Part shown: positions 6,968-14,478 of the stretch, piece after piece
How positions within the stretch are numbered: position 1 is the first letter of the stretch
How the letters are laid out: each line of letters starts with the position of its first letter
From: Candidatus Albibeggiatoa sp. nov. BB20
Lineage (GTDB): Bacteria > Pseudomonadota > Gammaproteobacteria > Beggiatoales > Beggiatoaceae
Length of the DNA: 20,942 nucleotides
Assembly (NCBI GenBank): GCA_016744725.1
Contig: JADGDW010000074.1
Coordinates: 1 to 20,942, forward strand
Direction: 5' to 3'
Translations under genes and position numbers: made by a program
The notes under the pieces: generated by a model
The model's input: the letters and a program-made list of their open reading frames with translations, nothing else
Told to the model about the DNA's origin: nothing
Database searches by the model: none

Positions 6968-9223
6968 TTATCGATACAAATTATTGTAATTTTCTTGACT
7001 ATATTGTTGTGTGAAATGATTAAAATTCATATCATTTTCTAAAAATAAGGAATCAACCAAATTCATTTGTGATTGAAACTGTTTTAATATTGGATCATTG
7101 TTGAGTTCTGGATTTACAATTTGTGGCACAATAATTAACACTAATTCAGTCCTTGTATTTTCATCAGAAGTAGAAGAAAACAAAGGTCTTAGCTTAGTTT
7201 TTCGTAAAAAAGGCAACCCTGAATTACCATATTTGCCATCATCTTGGATTAAGCCACCAATCACAATCGCGGTTGCATCACGTATCACCACATTAGTTTC
7301 AATTTTACGTTGCGAGAATGCTGGATATTGCTGATTCGCTCTCGACGTATCAATCTGTGACACTTCTTGGGACACTTTCATATTAATAATGCCATCATCG
7401 TTAATACGTGGAGTCACTTTTAAAATAATACCTGTATCTCGATACTGCACTTCGTTAGAGGTATAACCCGTTGTTATACTTGAAGAAGTACTGGTATTGG
7501 TACGGGTGATCACAGGCTCATTTGTACCTACATTGATCGATGCCTCTTCATTGTTACGCACTAAAATCGAAGGACGCGATAATAAAGATACGCTACCATC
7601 TGAATCAACTAAATTAAGCAATGCTGTGATATCACCAGAGAAGTAATTGAGTATCAAACCACCAGCATCACTAGTACTATCAACGCCAAAATTCGTTCTA
7701 ACATTACTTTGTGTTGCCCCACCATTACTATCCACCCCAAATCGATTAATTAAAGCAGTCCAGTCAATGCCAAATTTAGTTGTTTCTGTTAATGTCACTT
7801 GGGCAATCACCACATTAACCATCACTTCTTTGGGAACACGGTCTAACATACGAATGGTTTCAAGTAATTGTTGATAATCGCGCGGTGTTGCACGAATCAA
7901 TAAACTATTGGTCTTTTCATCCGCCACGATATTGACTGTTAACTCAGCCGATACGGCAATTGAACTTCTATCTTTAGTTTCACCCCGTTCTTTTTCTAAA
8001 GCCGCTTTATTATCTGAGACTTGTAACGGTAACTGACCGTTAGGCAATGTTGAATCAAGCTCATCTTTTTTCTTCACTTCTTCATCTTTCTTGTCATCTT
8101 GCTCAAATACATCACTTAAAGTCGCAGCCAATTCTTTTGCTTCAAGATTTTTAACCCGATAAATAAAGATTTGTTCGATACTTTCATCGCTTTGCTCATC
8201 AAGTACATTGAGCCACATTTCAACTTCTCTAAAGCCACCTTTAGGCGGTGCAACAATCAAAATCGCGTTAATACGTTCTAAAGCAATCACTTGATAAGCA
8301 GGCGCACTACCCATCACCGCTTGTAAAATTTGATCTAATTCGGCTTTAATTTCTGACGCTTTGGAGTTTTGCAAACGAAATAAACGAATGCCTCGATGTA
8401 CAAAAGGATCAGCATCAATAATTTTAATTAAACGATTCACTCGGTCTAAAACCGTTGGCGTGGTGATAATACCAATAATATTGAGATTGGCTAAATTAAG
8501 AATACGTCCTTGTGGCTGAATCATCGGTGTAATGGCCGCACTGGCAGATTCTGCTGTAATATAACGCAACGGGGTAATTTGCAAAACTTGAGATGAATCA
8601 CCTTTACCACTTAATTTCAAACCAATCGTCCCAGGTAAACCGCTACCCGCACCGATTTTTTTCAAATAATACACACCGCCACGTTTTTCCATGGTAATGC
8701 CAGATTCTGATAATAAGAGCTGTAACAATGGCCACAAATCTTGTTTACGCAAATCTTTACCATCAGCAGTACGCATCGTGATTTTTTCTGCACCAATCGT
8801 AGTATCAACTACAATACTAATACCCATCGTATCAGCAATGATTTGTACCACATCACGCAACGGCACTTGTTCAAAATTAAATTTAAGTGGCTGTCCTGCT
8901 TTTAAACTAAATTTGGGTGGTTTTTCCGTGCTGGTTTTTATCGTGGGTAGAGAACCAATTTGATTAATTTCTCTTAGTGGCTCAACTTTAGTCTTGGGTA
9001 ATGCCGTGATCGGTGAATCGCTGGATATGGTATTCGTCACGGAGGGCATTTCTTGTTGCAAATGTGTGCTAGCAACATCTAAAGCTGATCTGGGAGCTAC
9101 TTTTTTAGGCGGCGTGGCGCAAGAGGCCAGTAAACCTGTGAGTAAAATTAAACTTGTGAGTGATTTAAAAGACATGCGGTATATGAAATCCATTAGGCAT
9201 AATTGTTTGTTCAAATAATACAT
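6968..9223 (-). CDS. gspD: Type II secretion system secretin GspD, predicted lipoprotein
   Basis: Forms the outer-membrane T2SS channel. The 751 residues contain a lipoprotein signal ending LLAS|C35, a flexible linker (36-102), N0 (about 103-190), N1-N2 (about 210-345) and N3 (about 350-455) with a charged insertion at 375-420. The secretin core spans about 460-700 (VPKEVMVNVVIAQV, SLLSRPSILVRNNEEASINVG, GGLIQDD, ELVLIIVPQIV), followed by a short C-terminal tail. Start ATG 9223 overlaps the gspF stop (TAATG), implying coupling. An internal ATG at 9175 (Met17) would give a cleaner 18-residue lipoprotein signal, so the true start is uncertain. The Cys right after a lipobox suggests a self-piloting secretin like HxcQ, in contrast to the non-lipidated GspD of classical systems. 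Confidence 0.95.
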   Translation of the reverse strand: MYYLNKQLCLMDFIYRMSFKSLTSLILLTGLLASCATPPKKVAPRSALDVASTHLQQEMPSVTNTISSDSPITALPKTKVEPLREINQIGSLPTIKTSTEKPPKFSLKAGQPLKFNFEQVPLRDVVQIIADTMGISIVVDTTIGAEKITMRTADGKDLRKQDLWPLLQLLLSESGITMEKRGGVYYLKKIGAGSGLPGTIGLKLSGKGDSSQVLQITPLRYITAESASAAITPMIQPQGRILNLANLNIIGIITTPTVLDRVNRLIKIIDADPFVHRGIRLFRLQNSKASEIKAELDQILQAVMGSAPAYQVIALERINAILIVAPPKGGFREVEMWLNVLDEQSDESIEQIFIYRVKNLEAKELAATLSDVFEQDDKKDEEVKKKDELDSTLPNGQLPLQVSDNKAALEKERGETKDRSSIAVSAELTVNIVADEKTNSLLIRATPRDYQQLLETIRMLDRVPKEVMVNVVIAQVTLTETTKFGIDWTALINRFGVDSNGGATQSNVRTNFGVDSTSDAGGLILNYFSGDITALLNLVDSDGSVSLLSRPSILVRNNEEASINVGTNEPVITRTNTSTSSSITTGYTSNEVQYRDTGIILKVTPRINDDGIINMKVSQEVSQIDTSRANQQYPAFSQRKIETNVVIRDATAIVIGGLIQDDGKYGNSGLPFLRKTKLRPLFSSTSDENTRTELVLIIVPQIVNPELNNDPILKQFQSQMNLVDSLFLENDMNFNHFTQQYSQENYNNLYR

Positions 9224-10431
9224 TAAAGCTGTACATCAGTGATACTGAAAATTGCAGAAAGCATAATAATTACAATTGCACCAACCACAACCCCAAGTAT
9301 TAAAATTAATAACGGTTCAGCTAAGGCAACTAAGCGAGATGTTTGTTGTTTAACATTGGTATCAAAAGTTTCAGCTAATTTTTCTAAAATATCAGCAGTA
9401 CGGCCAGATTCTTCACCCACCACAACAAGCTGTGCGAGTAATGTAGGGAATGTCCCGGTATTAATTAAAGACTTGCCTAAGCTTGCACCACTACGCACGG
9501 CCTCTTCTACTTGGCCTAAACTTTTGTTAACCACTTCGTTTTCCATCACTCCACGTGCAATGTGTAACGCTTTTAGCAAGGGAATGCCTGCGCTCAATAG
9601 TGAACCTAAAGTTCGACAAAAACGTGAAGATTCTGCATCCAGCAATAAATTTCCAAACAAGGGTAAAGACAATAAAAATTTATCACGTTGAAATCGCAAT
9701 TCGCTGCTACTATCCAAATGCCTCCAACCTAACCAGACAATAACAGGCAAAAACAATAACGTCCAACCGTAAGCCTTTAGCCATTCACTAGTATTGAGTA
9801 AAAAAGCCGCTGAGCTGGGCATACTAGTTCCCATGTCTTCAAACATTTGGGCAAACTGCGGTACAACAAATACCATTAACATACCGACACTAAGTACACC
9901 AACGGCAAGTAAGATCATTGGGTAAATCATCGATGAAATAACGGTACGTTTTGCTTCATCAGCACTGGCTAGAAAGTTGGCTAATTTAGGTAACAATTTC
10001 TCTAAAATACCGCCTTCTTCTCCAGCATGAACCATGTTGATATACATACGTGAAAAGGTTTGAGGATGATTTTGTAACGCATCCGCAAGACTTTTGCCTT
10101 CTTTGACATTTGTGCGCAAATCCACGATCAATTGCTGCAATGCAGGTTTGGCTGTAATGCCTTCCAATAGTATTAAAGCCCGATCAATTGGAATTCTGGC
10201 TTCAACCAGTGTGGTCAAGCCATCGGTAAAATCAATTAAATCACGGTTGCTGATTTTGCTGCCACCAAAACTTAATACGTTCCCTTCTTCTTCAGCCTGT
10301 TCCTCAATTTTTAGCGGAATCAATTGCTGACTTTGTAAAGAAAGCACTACAGCCTGTTCATTTTCTGCGGTCAATTGACCATATTGGATATTGCCTTCAA
10401 TGTCACAGGCTTGATATTCGTACTTGTGCAC
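9223..10431 (-). CDS. gspF: Type II secretion system inner-membrane platform protein GspF
   Basis: Polytopic platform protein that couples the cytoplasmic ATPase to pseudopilus assembly. At 402 residues it has the normal length. An N-terminal cytoplasmic segment (YEYQACDIEGN) is followed by two T2SSF repeats (about 62-190 and 265-390), each with the AGEEGG or GEESGR motif (136-141, 339-344). Transmembrane helices lie at about 168-192, 219-236 and 369-394. The start is GTG at 10431 with an AGAG ribosome site. It is the first gene of the block and overlaps gspD by one base. The partner ATPase GspE is not in the window, although gspE-gspF is a common pair. Confidence 0.95.
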   Translation of the reverse strand: MHKYEYQACDIEGNIQYGQLTAENEQAVVLSLQSQQLIPLKIEEQAEEEGNVLSFGGSKISNRDLIDFTDGLTTLVEARIPIDRALILLEGITAKPALQQLIVDLRTNVKEGKSLADALQNHPQTFSRMYINMVHAGEEGGILEKLLPKLANFLASADEAKRTVISSMIYPMILLAVGVLSVGMLMVFVVPQFAQMFEDMGTSMPSSAAFLLNTSEWLKAYGWTLLFLPVIVWLGWRHLDSSSELRFQRDKFLLSLPLFGNLLLDAESSRFCRTLGSLLSAGIPLLKALHIARGVMENEVVNKSLGQVEEAVRSGASLGKSLINTGTFPTLLAQLVVVGEESGRTADILEKLAETFDTNVKQQTSRLVALAEPLLILILGVVVGAIVIIMLSAIFSITDVQL

Positions 10432-10832
10432 AATATTTCTCTTTGTTAATCAAGCTTGCTTGAGATGATGTCATAACAAAAAATGCCATTTAGTCCCAGC
10501 TCTATAAAAAACGATTAATAATTGCAGCGCATTGTAGCAAATTGTGTGGTTATGTGATAACAACGTATTCAATATTATGCTAAATGCGGGTGTTATATCA
10601 CCATTATTTAGAGATGGCTTTAGCCCCTTATTGACTCTAACCTCCATTGCTTATGCTATGGCTTACTGTTATTTTCCGTAATCTTGATTCCGCAAAGTAT
10701 ATCGCTTATTTTTGCGTAAGGTGAGATTATAAATATTTATCTCCCTCTCCAGACATTTTATAATAAGTTGCAGCAATTGATAATGCGTTATAGTTGATTG
10801 CACATTGCTAATCGAAAAAAGGATAATAACAA
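10432..10832. other. Divergent regulatory spacer between gspF and metY
   Basis: This 401-base spacer contains no supported gene. It carries several inverted repeats: TCAAGC-TT-GCTTGA (10450-10463) just before gspF, GTTAT-GTG-ATAAC (10549-10561), CGCAAA/TTTGCG (10691-10696 and 10711-10716), and GAGAT/ATCTC around an ATAAATATTTAT core (10723-10743) before the likely metY promoter. On the gspF side, ATGACA and GATTAA spaced 17 bases apart are a weak promoter candidate. I see no recognisable SAM or cobalamin riboswitch core. Confidence 0.5.
10736..10764 (+). promoter_or_regulatory. Possible metY promoter
   Basis: A perfect TATAAT sits at 10759-10764, about 70 bases before the metY ATG. The hexamer 17 bases upstream (TTTATC) is a poor -35, and the GAGAT/ATCTC inverted repeat (10723-10743) overlaps it, as expected for an activator-dependent or repressed promoter. 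Confidence 0.3.
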
Positions 10833-12107
10833 ATGAAGTTAGAAACGCTTGCCATTCATGGAGGATACTCACCCGACCCGACGACTAAATCGGTTGCGGT
10901 GCCCATTTACCAAACGACCTCGTATGCATTTGATGATACACAGCATGGGGCAGATTTATTTGATCTAAAAGTACCTGGCAATATCTATACTCGGATTACA
11001 AACCCAACCAATGATGTATTGGAAAAACGGGTCGCCGCAATGGAAGATGGGATTGCAGGTCTAGCCTTAGCATCAGGCATGTCAGCCGTTACTTATGCGA
11101 TTATGACTATTGCAACAGCAGGTGAAAATATTGTCACGTCAAGTACCTTATATGGTGGCACATATAATTTATTTGCTCATACTTTCCCACAATACGGTAT
11201 CAATGTGCGTTTTGCAGATTATAAGGATATTGATAGCTTTGCCAAGTTAATTGACAGCAATACAAAAGCGATTTTCTGCGAATCTATCGGCAATCCATTG
11301 GGTAATGTGGTTGATATTCAAGCCTTAGCTGATTTGGCTCACTCGCATGGTTTGCCATTAATTGTAGACAATACTGTACCTACTCCTTATTTGTGTAAAC
11401 CGTTTGAATTTGGAGCTGATATTGTTGTTCATGCGCTTACAAAATATATGGGTGGTCATGGTAATAGTCTTGGCGGGATGATTGTCGATTCTGGCAAGTT
11501 TCCATGGGCTGAACATGGTAAAAAATTCCATCGCTTAATTGAGCCTGATGTGTCTTATCATGGTGTGTCATATACGGAAGAATTTGGTGCAGCAGCTTAT
11601 ATTGCCCGTGCACGTGTTGTTCCTTTACGTAACATGGGTTCTGCAATGTCACCATTCAATGCGTTCTTACTATTACAGGGGATAGAAACGCTTTCTGTGC
11701 GGATGGATAGACACTGTGATAATGCTTTAACCGTTGCAAAATACTTAAATGAGCATCCGCTAGTATCTTGGGTGCAATATGCTGGTTTAGACGATAATCC
11801 AAGTAAGCCATTAGTTGATAAATATATGGGTGGTCGAGCATCAAGCATTTTAAGTTTTGGGGTTAAAGGTGGACTTGAGGCAGGATCGAAATTTATTGAT
11901 GCGCTACAATTAATCATTCGTTTGGTTAATATTGGTGATACACGTTCATTGGCTTGTCATCCTGCAACAACGACTCACCGACAATTATCACCAGAGGAAC
12001 TACAAAGAGCAGGAGTGTCTGAGGATATGATTCGCTTATCTATCGGTATAGAACATATTGATGATATTATGGCTGATATAGACCAAGCTTTGAACGCAGC
12101 TAAATAA
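10833..12107 (+). CDS. metY: O-acetylhomoserine sulfhydrylase (aminocarboxypropyltransferase)
   Basis: A PLP enzyme of the Cys/Met metabolism family that converts O-acetylhomoserine and sulfide to homocysteine in direct-sulfhydrylation methionine synthesis; cytoplasmic. The 424 residues fit MetY, longer than cystathionine gamma-synthase (about 390). The N-terminal motif LAIHGGYSPDPTTKSVAVPIYQTTSY, Tyr52 in YTRITNPT, SGMSA (81-85), Asp179 in IVDNT, PLP Lys204 in TKYMGGHG and the C-terminal RLSIGIEHIDD are all present. The ATG has an AAAGGA ribosome site 8 bases upstream. It is a single-gene unit with its own terminator, transcribed away from gspF. A substrate shift to O-succinylhomoserine cannot be excluded. 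Confidence 0.93.
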   Translation: MKLETLAIHGGYSPDPTTKSVAVPIYQTTSYAFDDTQHGADLFDLKVPGNIYTRITNPTNDVLEKRVAAMEDGIAGLALASGMSAVTYAIMTIATAGENIVTSSTLYGGTYNLFAHTFPQYGINVRFADYKDIDSFAKLIDSNTKAIFCESIGNPLGNVVDIQALADLAHSHGLPLIVDNTVPTPYLCKPFEFGADIVVHALTKYMGGHGNSLGGMIVDSGKFPWAEHGKKFHRLIEPDVSYHGVSYTEEFGAAAYIARARVVPLRNMGSAMSPFNAFLLLQGIETLSVRMDRHCDNALTVAKYLNEHPLVSWVQYAGLDDNPSKPLVDKYMGGRASSILSFGVKGGLEAGSKFIDALQLIIRLVNIGDTRSLACHPATTTHRQLSPEELQRAGVSEDMIRLSIGIEHIDDIMADIDQALNAAK

Positions 12108-12200
12108 GCATAAAACGCGATTAAATACTGCGCGAAACTTGAGTTCGTGCTGTTTCTAGGTTAGACTAAAAACATATAGCCAATCCTCATTTACCGAGAT

Positions 12201-12236
12201 AGTGTAGAGCGGTCATTTAACTCTACACTTTTTTTG
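12201..12236 (+). terminator. Rho-independent terminator of metY
   Basis: AGTGTAGAG (12201-12209) pairs perfectly with CTCTACACT (12221-12229) across an 11-base loop and runs into seven T residues (12229-12235). It lies about 93 bases past the metY stop and before the pilE promoter. Confidence 0.9.
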
Positions 12237-12302
12237 TGCCTATCATTTCAATCTCTACCAAATAAATCCAGCCTATCGTCATTTTTTAATCACGCCTTGC
12301 TA

Positions 12303-12336
12303 TTGCTGCGAATTAAATATTCAATATAATATTGAA
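12303..12336 (+). promoter_or_regulatory. Probable pilE promoter with 17-base palindrome
   Basis: TTGCTG (12303-12308) and a perfect TATAAT (12325-12330) are 16 bases apart. The -10 is embedded in the perfect palindrome TTCAATATAATATTGAA (12320-12336, central A). The predicted start is about 30 bases before the pilE ATG, which has GGAG at 12355-12358. The palindrome looks like an operator; the regulator is unknown. No sigma-54 (GG-N10-GC) promoter of the usual pilA kind was seen. Confidence 0.5.
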
Positions 12337-12366
12337 ACCTGTTACTTTTTCTCTGGAGTCCATACC

Positions 12367-12837
12367 ATGTATAAACCATCAAAAGGCTTTACACTGATTG
12401 AGCTGATGATTGCAGTGGCAATTATGGCCATCTTAGTTGCGATTGCTGTTCCTAATTATACTAGCTACCTTGTTAAATCACGTCGTGCTGATGCCAAAAC
12501 ATCTTTGATGACGATTGCTCAATTACAAGAGACCTATTTTGCTGATAACAATTCTTATGCCGATGGTCAGGGTACTGCTCCATTTAACACGCTACGTGCT
12601 AAACGTGAGGGATTTGAGCTTGTAGACGGTGCTTATCGTTCTAAGGAAGGTTATTACAAATTGGACTTTAAAAAGGCGAGTGCTACTTATTTTGAGGTAA
12701 GAGCAACACCTATCGATATGCAAGCACAAGGCGAGGATGATTTAGGTAACACCTGCAATGTGTTTTTACTTGATTCTCGTGGTAAGAAAAATATTGAACT
12801 TGCACCATCTGCAAATGCACAAGATTGTTGGAACTAA
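12367..12837 (+). CDS. pilE: Type IV pilin-like protein, PilE family
   Basis: A type IV pilin of 156 residues. The prepilin peptidase site is MYKPSKG|FTLIELMIAVAI, with Glu5 of the mature protein, followed by the helix VAIMAILVAIAVPNYTSYL and the RRADAKTSLMTIAQLQE segment typical of PilE. The C-terminal disulfide loop is formed by Cys130 and Cys154 and ends DCWN, as in PilE minor pilins. It is separated from metY by a terminator, and no other pilus gene is nearby, so it is an isolated copy. The PilE family covers both minor and major pilins; which this is cannot be decided here. It is not a GspG-type pseudopilin, because it lacks that C-terminal calcium-site motif. Confidence 0.88.
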   Translation: MYKPSKGFTLIELMIAVAIMAILVAIAVPNYTSYLVKSRRADAKTSLMTIAQLQETYFADNNSYADGQGTAPFNTLRAKREGFELVDGAYRSKEGYYKLDFKKASATYFEVRATPIDMQAQGEDDLGNTCNVFLLDSRGKKNIELAPSANAQDCWN

Positions 12838-12852
12838 GCTATATTCTCAAGT

Positions 12853-12892
12853 TGAGGCTGTGTGAACACCAAAAATCATTTTTACAGCCTCA
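12853..12892. terminator. Convergent hairpin between pilE and sthA
   Basis: TGAGGCTGT (12853-12861) pairs perfectly with ACAGCCTCA (12884-12892) across a 22-base loop. The pilE stop is 15 bases to the left and the sthA stop is 21 bases to the right, so it could end both transcripts. U-tracts are poor on both sides. Confidence 0.5.
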
Positions 12893-12913
12893 GTTTGAAA
12901 CTCACTTCAAATC

Positions 12914-14323
12914 TCAAGAAATACCATACACTCGATTATAACCATTTAACGCAGCGACTCGATAAGCCTCTCCCATGGTTGGATAATTAAATGTAGTGTT
13001 AATAAAGTACATTAAGGTATTTGCCTCACCTTTTTGAGCCATAATCGCTTGCCCAATATGTATAATTTCAGCAGCATCACGACCAAAACAGTGAATACCT
13101 AAAATTTCTAAGGTTTCACGGTGAAATAACACTTTCAACATACCCACTGTATGACCGGTAATCTGTGCTCTAGCCAAACTTTTGAAGAATGAATGACCTA
13201 CTTCATAAGGCACTTGTTCAGAAGTTAATTCAGCTTCAGTACGTCCTATGGAGCTAATCTCAGGACTGGTGTAAATACCTGTAGGAATGTGTTCAACTAA
13301 ACTATATTCACATTCACCATTAACAATATGGGTGGCAGCAAAACGGCCTTGGTCATAAGCAGCGCTGGCTAAGCTTGGATAACCCACAATATCGCCAACA
13401 GCATAAATATGCGGAATAGAAGTCTGGTAATTTTCATTTATTTCAATCTGACCGCGACTATTCATTGCCAAATCAATATCTTCTAAACCTATATTTTGTG
13501 AATTACCGCTACGACCATTGGCAAATAAGAAAAATTCAGTTTGAATCTGTTTGCCTGATTTTAAGCGAATGATTACATTTTCATCAGTTGCTTCAACAGA
13601 ATCGTAGGTTTCATTATGTCGAATCACCGTACCTTGTTGGCGTAAGTGATAACTTAAAGCGTCACTGATTTCATCATCTAAAAACGATAACAAACGGTCA
13701 CGGGTATTGATTAAATTAACTTTAACGTCTAAACCTCTGAATATAGAAGCATATTCACTACCAATGACACCTGCTCCATAGATAGTGATAGATTTAGGTG
13801 TTTGTTGAAGATTTAAAATAGTATCGCTGTCATGAATACGAGAATGGCTAAAGTCAATATTATTAGGACGATAAGGGCGTGAACCTGTTGCAACAACAAA
13901 AGATGGTGCTTGATAGCGTTCTCTTGCACCGTTAGATTGTTGAATTTCAATGGTATTTTTATCAATAAAACGTGCATGGCCTGAGATGATGTCAATCTGG
14001 TTGCGCTCATAAAAACCTTTACGCATTTTGGCTTGTTTAGAAATAACGCCTTCAGCAGATTTAAGTAATTCAGGATATTGGACATCAAGTTGGGATACTG
14101 CACCTTCAAACAGAGGATTGTTTTTAAAGGCAACTAGTCGTTGTACTGCATGACGTAAAGATTTACTAGGAATAGTGCCCCAATGCGTGCACCCACCGCC
14201 TACTTTATGATATTTTTCGACAATGGCAACATGATAACCTTCTTTGGCACACTTAACTGCAGCTCCTTCTCCACCAGGGCCACTTCCAATTACAATAACA
14301 TCATACTGTTTAATTTTACTCAT
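12914..14323 (-). CDS. sthA: Soluble pyridine nucleotide transhydrogenase
   Basis: A cytoplasmic FAD enzyme that passes hydride between NADPH and NAD+, balancing the two pools. It has 469 residues from ATG 14323, the usual SthA length. The FAD motif is GSGPGGEGAA (13-22). The active-site segment VGGGCTHWGTIPSK has Cys45 but Thr50 where disulfide reductases have the second redox Cys, which is diagnostic for SthA rather than lipoamide dehydrogenase. The NAD(P) motif GAGVIGSEYASIF, the second FAD motif (YAVGDIVGYPSLASAA) and the C-terminal dimer domain (GIHCFGRDAAEIIHIGQ, TMGEAYRVAALNG) are intact. A longer reading to 14359 needs TTG and adds 12 unconserved residues, so ATG 14323 is preferred. 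It is a stand-alone gene. Confidence 0.95.
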   Translation of the reverse strand: MSKIKQYDVIVIGSGPGGEGAAVKCAKEGYHVAIVEKYHKVGGGCTHWGTIPSKSLRHAVQRLVAFKNNPLFEGAVSQLDVQYPELLKSAEGVISKQAKMRKGFYERNQIDIISGHARFIDKNTIEIQQSNGARERYQAPSFVVATGSRPYRPNNIDFSHSRIHDSDTILNLQQTPKSITIYGAGVIGSEYASIFRGLDVKVNLINTRDRLLSFLDDEISDALSYHLRQQGTVIRHNETYDSVEATDENVIIRLKSGKQIQTEFFLFANGRSGNSQNIGLEDIDLAMNSRGQIEINENYQTSIPHIYAVGDIVGYPSLASAAYDQGRFAATHIVNGECEYSLVEHIPTGIYTSPEISSIGRTEAELTSEQVPYEVGHSFFKSLARAQITGHTVGMLKVLFHRETLEILGIHCFGRDAAEIIHIGQAIMAQKGEANTLMYFINTTFNYPTMGEAYRVAALNGYNRVYGIS

Positions 14324-14367
14324 AGGCAGCCATCCATTAATATCCCTAATGGGAGTCAAAAATAATA

Positions 14368-14373
14368 ATTATA
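14368..14373 (-). promoter_or_regulatory. Possible sthA -10 element
   Basis: A perfect TATAAT on the minus strand, 45 bases upstream of the sthA ATG, directly preceded by TG. The -35 position (TTTATA at 17 bases) is poor. Confidence 0.35.
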
Positions 14374-14478
14374 CATGATATTGCCTTTTATATAAATCAC
14401 TTGTGACGCATAAAAAATGATTGTCTTAGTTTAGCCATAAAGGTTATTGCTGGTTATTAGTTTACCAATAAATATAAG

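Noticed and set aside
9239..9691. Plus-strand reading frame of 150 codons
   Set aside because: Antisense to gspF; its Ser/Thr-rich low-information product is typical of a shadow frame.
10432..10832. SAM-type riboswitch before metY
   Set aside because: No conserved SAM-riboswitch core or matching helices were found; only short inverted repeats and a -10-like element.
10669..10872. Minus-strand 67-codon frame in the gspF-metY spacer
   Set aside because: It overlaps the start of metY and its promoter region, shows no recognisable features, and lacks a good start signal.
12367..12837. Second T2SS pseudopilin
   Set aside because: The C-terminal disulfide loop and RRADAK segment match PilE-type pilins, not GspG/H.
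14174..14194. Loss of an active-site cysteine in sthA
   Set aside because: Thr in place of the second redox Cys is normal for SthA and helps identify it, so it is not a defect.
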